A stretch of DNA of 64,000 nt. Origin: Thermothielavioides terrestris NRRL 8126 (lineage: Eukaryota > Ascomycota > Sordariomycetes > Sordariales > Chaetomiaceae). The stretch spans positions 1,240,001 to 1,304,000 of the forward strand of contig NC_016459.1 of assembly GCF_000226115.1 (NCBI RefSeq), written 5' to 3'. The notes under the pieces were generated by a model. The model had not been told where the DNA came from. It did no database searches and saw only the letters and a list, made by a program, of their open reading frames with translations. A program made the position numbers and the translations under genes. Below are positions 55,144 to 64,000 of this stretch, in pieces (the first letter of the stretch is position 1; every line of letters starts with the position of its first letter).

Positions 55144-57308
55144 ATGAAGGCGCTAGCCGGCTCGGTTCTGCCGGTCATTGCCGGCGTTGCGGTGCTGGGT
55201 CTCGTCCCGGCCGCGCTTGCACATGGCGAGGATGAGCACGGCCACGGCCACGAGGACGGCGGCATGGGCGGCATGCAAATGACCGACGCCGACAAGCCGC
55301 TGCCCGAAGACCAGTATCCCCCCACGTACTTTGCGCATCCAGAACACAGGGTCGCCATCTACGGGCATATTGCCCTGATGGTGCTCGCCTGGGTGTTTGC
55401 GCTGCCTGCAGGTGAGATTTGCTGACATGGAAAATACTGTGGGTGGTGAATCTTGAACGGTGCGCTGAAACGGAAGCTGTCTAGCCGTCATGCTGTCTCT
55501 CGCGCGCTCGCGCTACACGCTTCTGGTGCAGTTCGGCTTCCTGGCCATCAACGCCGGCGGCGTGCTGCTGGGCGTCATTTACAACACGAGCACGCCTGAT
55601 TTGTACCCGAACAATGCGCACTACAAGCTCGGCTGGATTGTGACGTTCGTTGTAAGCGCGCAGGTGGTGGTGGGCCTGTTGGCTCGGGTCGCGGGCGTGT
55701 TTAAGCGAGAGAAGTTGGCCGCCGGGAGCCATGCCGCGGAGCGCCAAGGCTTCATCCCGGTGTCCACCGAGGCCATGGCCGAGCACGAATCCCGCTTTCC
55801 GGGGGCGCCGTACCGCCGCTATTCCCACGACAGCGGCCAGGGCACCGAGCCGAGGACCGAGTCGCTGCGGAGCCACTCGCTCTCGGGCCCCGATTGCCCG
55901 GCGTCTCCGACGTCCCCGGTTCACGATGCGCACAAGGAGTACCACCACAGCGATGACGACGCCGACCCCGACGAGGACCTCGAGGCGCATCTGCCCTTGT
56001 TTTCCAAGTCCACCAAGGCGCACTCGGTGGTTGCGAAGGTCGCTGGCAGGATCTCGGACCGGTTTTGGAAGGTCCTCATCTTTGCTTACAACTTTGTCGA
56101 CCGGACGATTCTGATCCTGGGGTTCATTGCCCTGTGCACGGGCATCATCACCTTCGGGCGCTTCTTTGTGAGTTATCCCGCCATTTCATTCATCGCAGAG
56201 GGCAATCTGAAGTCGAGGCTAATGCAATCTCTAGGAAGGCGCTGGCATCTTCAGCGGCTTGGCGCATTGGATTAAGGGCGGTGTCTTCTTCTGGCTGGGC
56301 ATCTTCACTCTCGGCCGCTGGGCAGGCTGCTTCGGCGAGCTTGGATGGGTTCGTTTGCCTCTGTCTCGAGAACTGAAAGAGGAGAAACTGACTTCCGCAG
56401 GCCTGGAATGTGCGTCCTAGAAGGGCCGGCCAGAAGTGGCGCCCATCTGCGGAGTTCGTCGAGAGCTTCGCCATCTTCTTCTACGGCGCTACCAACATCT
56501 TCCTCGAACATCTCGGCAACTGGGGTGGTGAGTGGAGCTCCCAGGATTTGGAGCACATTTCCATCACGGTGCTTTTCCTTGGCGGCGGTCTGGTAAGTCG
56601 CTGCTCCCATGCCCGGCTGGTCATGGTTCACAAAAACTAACGCTTCCGAAGTGCGGTATGCTCATCGAATCAACCCGCATCCGCAACCTGCTCAACTACA
56701 CCGTGACCGACGCCGCGCAACAACACATCCTAGACCGCGACGCCGAGCGCGATCTGCACGACGCCCTCCGCGAGCCCGAGAGCTACCGCTTCTCCATGAA
56801 CCCCATCCCCGCCCTCGTCATCCTCCTGACGGGCATCATGATGAGCTCGCACACGCAGGAGAGCATGATCTCGAGCATGGTGCACAAGCAGTGGGGCGAC
56901 CTGCTGGCCGGCGCCTCCTTCGCCCGCGGCCTGACCTACCTGCTGGCCTGGCTGCGCCCGCCGCGGTCCGTCTACCCGTCGCGCCCGCCCACCGAGCTGC
57001 TGACCGCGTTCGGCCTCATCGCGGGCGGCATCATCTTCATGGCCAGCGTAAGTTCTTTTTCTCTTCCCTGTTTGCAACTGTTGGATTGGAACTTGTCCCC
57101 CACAATGGAAAGGTCAAGATAGGCAGATTGGTTGGCTAACATTGGAATTCAGGCGAGTGATACGGTCAGCGGCATGATCCACTACCAGCTCGACGCCATG
57201 TTCATGTACACCGTCACCATGGGCCTGGTCGGCCTGCTGATGGCCTGGGTCATCTTGATGATTGCCCTCAAGGGCTGGGCCGCGCGCCGCGAGGCGGGTC
57301 GGGCTTGA
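55144..57308 (+). CDS. YTP1-like multi-pass membrane protein with His-rich N-terminus
   Basis: Six exons (55144-55411, 55485-56167, 56235-56348, 56401-56592, 56652-57047, 57153-57308) give 602 residues. A signal peptide (hydrophobic to about residue 25, ending AALA) is followed by a His/Asp/Met-rich patch (HGEDEHGHGHEDGGMGGMQM) and the first helices (YGHIALMVLAWVFALPA). A long acidic, Ser-rich loop separates these from the C-terminal helices, which include YNFVDRTILILGFIALC, FFWLGIFTLGRWAGCFGELG, FFYGATNIFLEHLG and HTQESMISSMVHKQWG. The order matches the DUF2427-YTP1 architecture. The function is not established; the His-rich patch could bind metal, which is inference. Intron 3 uses a GTTCGT donor. 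All joins preserve frame. Confidence 0.9.
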
Positions 57309-57972
57309 ACTAAAGACCCTACCTGCTTTGACGCTGTTCCTGGCGGGAAGCGGCTTGCCGAGAAGGGCAAGTGCTTTCAGACCGGCATTGTTCTGGAGTT
57401 GGCTGGTCTTAGGCGGATAATGTGATGATGGAGGAGTTGATGATGGAGGAGTCGCACGGATGGAGTCGCATGGATGGCGTGGAGGGTTTTCGATTCTTGT
57501 CTTGCTGAGATACCCCATTTTTTTCTATCTAGTTGGATGATGCTGATGAGATGATGTTGGGACGACGGAAACGGTGGATATTGGGATGAGTCCCAAACGG
57601 AGGTGGGAGGGAAAGGTGGTTCAGGGATGGCGATGATGCGAGGCTTGCTTGCTTACCAAGGTCAAGCAAAAGGCTCATGTGCATGAGCAATGGTAATGCT
57701 AAAAAAAATATACCCTTTTCACTCCTTACAATAATGTGGTCATCCTAGTTTCAACTTGAGGCTTTTGACGAAGTTGGAGCTTCATGAAAAGCCTGTCCGG
57801 CTTGAAAGAGATATGTTCGTTCATTGATTACATTAGTAGACAATTATCAACTTCCGCCCCGCGGTCATGGGTTCAGTCAACCACAAATGCCAGCACTTCC
57901 CTGTCCTCATTGCGTGCTCATCAAGGCATTCATTCATTCATTCCTCTCCCTCTAATACCCCAGTCCAGCCCA
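57309..57972. other. Convergent intergenic YTP1-like / F-box gene
   Basis: About 660 nt between two 3' ends, with GATGATG-like and GGAGGAG-like short repeats near 57,425-57,475. No gene seen. Confidence 0.45.
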
Positions 57973-60114
57973 TTAGTCGTCAGGATAGGACTCTCTGATA
58001 TTCGAGACGAAGGTGCAAGTCTCCCGGTCAAAGCGCCTGAAAAACTTGCCGGCCACGAAGAACAGCTCATCGGGGATTAGGCTAGGGTCGGTGACGATGA
58101 CCACATTCTCCTGGGCCACCCGCAGACGGTCAACGGTTGACCTCCTAGAAGTGCTGTAACTTAGTCAGCATATGATTCGCGTATTGGGGGCAATGAATAT
58201 CAAGGAGGCAACTTACAGGCCGGTATAGTAAGTCCTCAGCGGACCCATGTTCGTCTCGCGCACCGACAGGGTTGGGTCGATCACGTCGCCCTCCTCCTCT
58301 GCCTCGGCGGCATCCAGATAATGCGGCATTGGCAATGTAGTGCAGCCCATCGCCGCCCAGCCGTTGATGATGCCAATGTACCCGTAGCGCCGGTGGCGGA
58401 AGACCTGGCCGATCTTATAGTGCACGCGCGCCGTGATTTCTTCGGTATACCGTCGGTTGACCTCGGGCAATCGGTTGTCGATGTTCTCAAGCATCCGGAT
58501 GATATCGTTCACGTTATGCCAACCAGTCCGCTGCCTAGGCAAATTTTGGGAAGCCACGAACTTGTTGTAGAGCGGTGCGAGGTACTTTTTGACGATCCAG
58601 ACGTCCTCGCTCCAAGAGAGCGCAAATTTTTGGAGGAAGGGGACAAGGTTTGAGTCCCAGTGGCGGCTGGACGTCTGCTTCATGACGAGCTCAGCCCACA
58701 TGGAGGCGTACACGGCGGCGTCCAAGTTCAGGCCCGGATATCCGCTGCGAAGCCGCTTCATTTCAGCGGCCCGTATCGGGTTGTCTGCCAGGTTGAGGAT
58801 CGTGTCGTGCGTTGCCTTGATATTCTGAGCCATCCTCTGGATAATGATCGGCACAGGGGTGGGCCTGAGGAAGTCTTCGATTCCCTGCGTCCACCCGAAG
58901 TCGACCAGCTTAAGGCGCAGGTCGCTGAGGGTCACCTCATGATCGGACCCGTACGGGTCGAGGCACATCCTCTTCCTCTCGCCATCCTCATCCTCCGTGT
59001 CATTCCCATCGAGGTCCTTTCCGGGCGGAGCATAGACCGCTGCGTGAACGTGGCTCGGAAAAGCGAGACAAAAGGCGGTCATGCCCAAACGCTCAGCGAT
59101 GCAGGTGAAGATGGCGCTCGAAATGAGAGGGAGGGAAGGATGGTCCTCCTCGGAGAGTGCATGGCCGAGGAAGCAGTTTCTCAAATTACGGTAGTTGATT
59201 TCAGGGCGGTCCATGCCGGTCAGATTCTTAGCTCTCAGCCAGCGGAGCAGAGTCAGAGCTTTCGCTCTGGTGGATAGGTCCTCAAACGCCGGGTGCTCAG
59301 CCCTGAACTCCTCGGCGAGGGAATCAAGAGTCCGAACAACCTGGTGGGCACTGTTAGCCATGGATCGGGAACACATGGATTCCAAACGTACATAGTCGAT
59401 ATCTTGCTCCCGGTCGTGGAGCACAAACATATCGAAACCGGCGAGCGCCATGTCGAGGTGCTGCGAGCTCAACGCCTGCCCCTGATACCGACACCACATA
59501 TCCACTGCTAAGCCCTTATGTATGCTATCTAGCAGCGCGCTTGCATAATACCTGGGAGCAACATTTAGTACGTCAGGGCGGGCCATCGAGCATGGAACAA
59601 CGAGGGATTGACGAGCACTCAGGAATATGCTCCACGGGCGAAGCCAGGTTGTCGAAAGGGAAAGACACGTTAGCAAAGAAGATGCTGTTTTCTCCTACCT
59701 TCTGGCTAGGAAATCCTCTGCGGAATCGTCGACATGGCATTGCTCCAGCAGGTAGTCCTTTGCATCAATTCCCAGAGTGCAGATCTCCTGTAGCCTTTTC
59801 AGCTGGCCGACCTTGGTCGAGATCACACCGTCCAAGAGCTGCGCAATCCTCTTATTCTTTTTCTTCCTTGTGGCCCACAAGTTCCTCCAGTCGACTGAAG
59901 ACGCGCGCGCCTTGAGCTTCTCCTGCAAGTTGTGTTCCGGACCCCAGTGGCTGAACGAGAGCTGGCAGTGCTGTTTCCACAGCAGGGGTTCGTTTGCGAG
60001 GTGGTGAAATCGGCGTGATAGTCGTTGGAAGCTCAGGAGAGTGTCTTCTGGCGAGAGGTAGAGCAGAATATGGCGGATAATCTCGTCGGGGACGTCTTCG
60101 AGAGACGAAGGCAT
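57973..60114 (-). CDS. F-box protein with transglutaminase-like and YccV domains (FBXO21-like)
   Basis: Four exons (60114-59699, 59551-59392, 59340-58217, 58144-57973) give 623 residues. The F-box is at the N-terminus (SLEDVPDEIIRHILLYLSPE, NEPLLWKQHC). A long helical middle holds a transglutaminase-like fold (LRNCFLGHALSEEDHPSLPL, MTAFCLAFPSHVHAAVY). The C-terminal YccV/hemimethylated-DNA-binding-like domain has VHYKIGQVFRHRRYGYIGII and, in the last exon, VAQENVVIVTDPSLIPDELF. FBXO21-type proteins are SCF ubiquitin-ligase adaptors; the substrate in fungi is unknown. The frame upstream of 60114 is open but has only GTG, so the ATG at 60114 is the start. Intron 2 (51 nt) has no stop and keeps the frame. 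The gene is head-to-head with THS1. Confidence 0.92.
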
Positions 60115-60683
60115 CGCGTTCCTCCACGGCGTTCCTGCGCCGCGTCGCAGCCCCCAAAATGTGTCTGTGATAGTGTTGCCGTTGAGATGAGATGCGGTCA
60201 CTCGCGACGCTATGGCTTCTTCGAGAGGAGCAGCTGGCGATTGAGGAATTGGGAGATCCGGAGATTGCGTTAACTCGTAAACTATTAACTAAACAAAAGG
60301 GGACTCGCGTCGCGCCGCGGTTGAGGAGGGGAAGCAGGGACGGGAAGGAGTTTAGATTAACGGTCGAGAATTGTGGTACAGAGTGAACTACCAGGTACTC
60401 TGCCGGCGTTGTTCCTTGCTACACTACCTACAGTAGTACTGCACTCGATGGCTGGGCACGAGGGATTGGGTTATCGGCGTGATGGTTAACTTGCGGCATG
60501 GCCCGAGCTCCTGACCCAATTTGGGTTTGACAAACGATCTCTGCAACGGTCCCGGGCCGGGTTCCTTATCGATCGCGGGGTAACGCGGCGTGGCGGCCCA
60601 CCGGTGGGAAATTTACGGGCTGAGAAACCCCTCCATTGCCCTCCCGTCTGAAGTGACTCACGGACGGGTTTCAGGGGCAGCAG
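60115..60683. promoter_or_regulatory. Bidirectional promoter F-box gene / THS1
   Basis: 569 nt between two divergent starts. No ORF beyond the GTG-initiated extension of the F-box frame. Confidence 0.6.
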
Positions 60684-63600
60684 ATGTCTGCATTTTCAAC
60701 TGTTTCAACACCAAATTCCGAGTCGCGCGCCACACAAAAAGCCGCCATGGAGAAAGTCACTGAAGCCCTGCAGAAAACCGCCATTGGCGGCGGCGACAAG
60801 AAGCCGAAGAAGGAGAAGAAGGCGCCTGCCGAAGCCGACGCCAGCGCGGGTCCGCTCGAGCTGCAGCCGCCTCCGGCCTTCATCCAGGAGCGCATCGACC
60901 TGTTCGACCGCTTATATAAGGAGCAGCAGGAGGAACTCGCCAGGAAGCCGCACGATGACATTCTCATTACCATGCCCGACGGCACCGTGAAGCCCGGCAA
61001 AGCCTACGAGACCACTCCCGCCGAGATTGCGAAGGGTATCTCCAACAGCCTCTACAAGCGCACCGTGGTCGCGAGGATTGATGGCGAGCACCTGTGGGAT
61101 CTCGAACGGCCACTCGAGAAGAGCTGCAAGCTGGAGCTCCTGGACTTCAACGACGAACAGGGCAAATTCGTCTTCTGTAACGCATCCCTGAGGCTAGTCA
61201 CCTTCACATTGCCTTGCTCGCGGCTGACACTCGTTTCCTGCAGGGCACTCTAGCGCCCATATCCTCGGCGAGGCTTGCGAGCGGAGATTCGGCTGTTCCC
61301 TGTGCATTGGTCCGCGTATGCTTCCTCCCCTCTCTCCCGGACGTGCGCGACACCCTGCTGATCGCCTCACGTTGCAGCCGTCGACAACGGTTTCTACTAC
61401 GAGATGGCTCTGCCTGGCGGCGCCGCCGTGCAGTCCACCGACTGGGCGCCGCTCGAGAACATCGTGTCCAAAATCGTGAAGGAGAAGCAGCCCTTCCAGA
61501 GACTGGTATGCTCGAACGGCAGGATATCCCTGACTGGGCGGTGTGTCTGAGAACGATTCTTGAGGGGCTCACACGAAGCAGGAAATGACCAAAGAGGACC
61601 TTCTCAAGATGTTCGCCTACAACCCCTACAAGGTGCATATCATCAAGGACAAGATTCCCGACGGCACAAAAACCACTGTTTACCGGAACGGACCCTTGAT
61701 GTAAGTCGAGACCCCTTGAGACCCATTGTAAGTCAACCAACTACTGACGCTGCTTCCAACAGCGATTTGTGCCGCGGACCTCGTAAGTTTCCTCGGTCAT
61801 GGCGAACCTGCGCTGTGAATCCGTTTCGCTCCACTTTGGGATCGCGCATACGGGTCAAGCTAACGCTGGGAAGACGTGCCGGATACCGGCAGAGTCGAGG
61901 CTTTCGCCATCATGAAGAACTCCTCTTCATAGTATGCAGACCTTTTCAGCTCCGATCGAGGAGCATCGGGTCTCCCTCGTTATGTTCTTGGTTCTGGAGG
62001 CTAACAGGCCCTAGCTTCCTCGGGGATCCCAACAACGACTCTCTTCAGCGGATCTACGGCGTGTCATTCCCGGACAAGAAGCAGATGGCCGCCCACAAAA
62101 AGTTCCTGGAAGAGGCCGCCAAGCGCGATCACCGGGTGATTGGGCGACAACAGGAGCTCTTCTACTTTGAGGAATGTTCGCCCGGCTCCGCCATGTGGCT
62201 GCCGCACGGCATGCGCATCAACAACGCCATTATGGAGTACATCCGTGAAGAGTACTGGAAGCGCGGATATGACGAGGTCATGACCCCCAACATGTTCAAT
62301 GTCTCGCTCTGGGAGCAGTCTGGCCATCTGGCCCACTACAAGGAGGACATGTTCATCTTGAACGTGGACAAGGAAGAATTCGGCCTCAAGCCCATGAACT
62401 GCCCAGGTATGTGTACGTTCATAGCCGTTGGTGCAACATCTGTTGACGTAGCTCTAGCCCACGCGATGATGTTCCGCCACAGGGTAAGCTGGGTTCCGGC
62501 CTCCCTGTCCGCTGAGTGAGGTTTGCTGAACCGCATGCTACAGGAACGGAGTCACAAGGAGCTGCCCCTGCGTCTTGCAGACTTTGGCGTTCTCCACCGG
62601 AACGAGGCCAGTGGCGCTCTGAGCGGCCTGACGAGAGTGCGAAGGTTCCAGCAAGACGATGCCCATATCTGTGAGTCGCTTGTATCTGCATCTATCCTCC
62701 ACCGTGTTGCTTGCTAACTTCTTTCAGTCTGCCGGGAGGACCAGATCAAGGAGGAAGTTGCGGATCTCTTCGACTTCATGAAATCCTTCTACGGCATGCT
62801 AGGTCTCAGCTTCAAGCTGAAGCTGTCCACTCGCCCGGACAAGTTCATGGGTGAGATCGAGACATGGGACCGTGCCGAGGCTCGTCTGAAAGAGGCCCTC
62901 GACGATTTCGCCGCGTCCAATGATGGTGTCAGCTGGGAGCTCAACCCCGGTGACGGTGCCTTCTACGGTCCGAAGGTTGATATCGCTGTTCTGGTATGTC
63001 CACCGTAAACGCCACGCTTTCGCTGTGACAATGCTAACTGCAGACGCTGATAGGACTGCCTAAATGTACGGTGATTCTCTTTGTTCGTTGTTGCTCCGTA
63101 ACTAACACGCCATGGACAGCGGCACTGGCAATGCGCTACCATCCAGCTCGACTTCCAACAGCCCATCAACTTCTCTCTCGAGTACCAGACTGCCGAGGGT
63201 GTGCAGAAGGACAAGGCAGATGGCCCGGCCCACGCCGCGGCCCCAGAGCCGGCCCCGGAGCCAGAACCCGCCGCAGCCGATAAGAAGGATGGCAAGGAGA
63301 AGAAAAAGCCGCTCGTGATCAAGAAGCCGTTGTCGCCAGGCTGCGCTCGGCCGGTAATGATACATCGCGCCATGGCTGGCAGCATTGAGCGCTTCACCGC
63401 CATTCTCACCGAGCATTTCGCCGGGAAGTGGCCTTTCTGGCTCTCGCCCCGCCAAGTTATTGTCATTCCTGTCGGCATGGGCTTCTTGGGCTATGCCAAG
63501 GAGGTGGCCGCCATCCTGAAGAAGGAGCGAATCTATGTCGGTCCGTACCGTCCCGTACCCAAATTTTTCTGTCAGGAGTTCCGCTAACGTAGACTCACTC

Positions 63601-63936
63601 TCATCAGACGTCGACAGCAGCGGCAACACTCTCCAGAAGAAGATCCGCAACGGACAGATGGCTCAATGTAAGTCGTCCTCCCTAGCTCGGTCCCAAACCT
63701 CATTGCCGAGTGCACAACGCTGACTCGCTGTAGACAACTTCTGCTTCGTGGTCGGCGACGAGGAGATGCGCAGCCGCAAGGTCAACATCCGCTACCGCGA
63801 CGACACGTCCACTCAGGCGAGAGACGTGCCCGTTGACCTGGACGAGGCGGTCGAGAAGCTGCGGAAGCTCAAGGCCGACAGGGGGATGTACAACCCCTTC
63901 CCGCACAAGAAGGAGGATGGCGCGGATAAAGCTTAG
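60684..63936 (+). CDS. THS1: Threonyl-tRNA synthetase, cytosolic
   Basis: Fourteen exons: 60684-61176, 61244-61315, 61378-61505, 61582-61700, 61763-61782, 61874-61931, 62015-62406, 62458-62483, 62544-62670, 62728-62993, 63054-63065, 63120-63540, 63608-63667, 63734-63936; 798 residues. A Lys-rich start is followed by the TGS domain ([20 protein letters not shown]), the editing/SAD domain with [21 protein letters not shown] and LIDLCRGPHVPDTG, then the class II catalytic core: [10 protein letters not shown] (motif 1 region), [36 protein letters not shown] (motif 2) and [19 protein letters not shown] (motif 3). The anticodon-binding domain ends near MYNPFPHK. It charges tRNA-Thr. An Ala/Pro/Glu/Lys-rich insert (~45 residues) precedes motif 3. 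Exons of 12, 20 and 26 nt are needed to rebuild conserved motifs. The start has no presequence. Confidence 0.95.
63054..63065 (+). other. THS1: 12-nt micro-exon of THS1
   Basis: GACTGCCTAAAT lies between acceptor GCTGATAG and donor GTACGG. It codes DCLN and links KVDIAVL to [12 protein letters not shown], restoring the spacing of the family segment. A GCTAAC branch site lies upstream. Confidence 0.8.
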
Positions 63937-64000
63937 ATGTAGTGTGGGCGTAGAGCGGCGCAAAAGAGATGTAGAATCCATTCTGTTTGGTGCATTTTGG
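63937..64000. other. THS1 3' flank
   Basis: 64 nt of non-coding sequence to the window end. Confidence 0.6.

Overview
The window is nuclear DNA of a filamentous ascomycete, most likely a Sordariomycete of the Chaetomiaceae/Sordariales type. Four things point there: GC-rich coding sequence, many short introns (about 50-150 nt, with GCTAAC/CTGAC-like branch sites), a White Collar-1 photoreceptor, and orthologues of typical Pezizomycotina housekeeping genes. The species cannot be fixed from the sequence. I reassembled 17 full protein genes plus one gene truncated at the left edge, two single-exon ORFs of uncertain or no assigned function, and one intron-containing tRNA-Ser(UGA). About 69 introns were placed by hand from splice signals and frame continuity.

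Layout. 1-1050: 3' part of a possible peroxisome-inheritance (Inp1-like) gene. 2134-3835 (-): SDS23-type CBS protein. 5485-9057 (+): importin beta-3 (PSE1/KAP121). 9825-10210: a non-coding element with inverted repeats. 11082-14336 (+): wc-1 blue-light receptor. 14337-19996: a 5.7-kb gene-free tract with T, G and C homopolymers. 19997-21181 (-): unknown protein. 24663-25985 (-): RTA1-family membrane protein. 26980-27219 (+): very small Rsa3-like protein. 27669-27766 (+): tRNA-Ser. 29812-31718 (-): HAD 'Swiss Army Knife' RNA-repair-like protein with an RGG tail. 32272-32725 (-): BUD20. 34487-37597 (+): mitochondrial aconitase. 38596-39779 (+): rhomboid RBD2. 40227-42307 (+): GAA1. 42654-43883 (-): RPN9. 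44382-45901 (+): complex I 40-kDa subunit. 46235-47568 (+): EFM5. 48044-49971 (-): UBP8. 51207-52184 (+): LACTB2-like metallo-beta-lactamase. 55144-57308 (+): YTP1-like membrane protein. 57973-60114 (-): FBXO21-like F-box/YccV protein. 60684-63936 (+): cytosolic threonyl-tRNA synthetase.

The genes do not form one pathway. This is an ordinary euchromatic stretch: housekeeping genes for mitochondrial metabolism (aconitase, complex I), proteolysis (RPN9, F-box, UBP8, rhomboid), translation and ribosome assembly (THS1, EFM5, BUD20, Rsa3-like, tRNA) and nuclear transport (KAP121), plus the light sensor wc-1. Two head-to-head pairs share compact promoters: RPN9 with nuo-40, and the F-box gene with THS1. 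I saw no secondary-metabolite cluster, virus, CRISPR array or autonomous transposon.

The most unusual signals are small. They are an 11-mer (GTACGGAATAC) repeated five times only in intergenic DNA; the inverted-repeat element upstream of wc-1; micro-exons of 12-26 nt in THS1, aconitase and GAA1; a set of introns with GTTCGT/GTCCGT donors; a TAG stop sitting inside a CAG tract; and two stop-free introns whose lengths are multiples of three.
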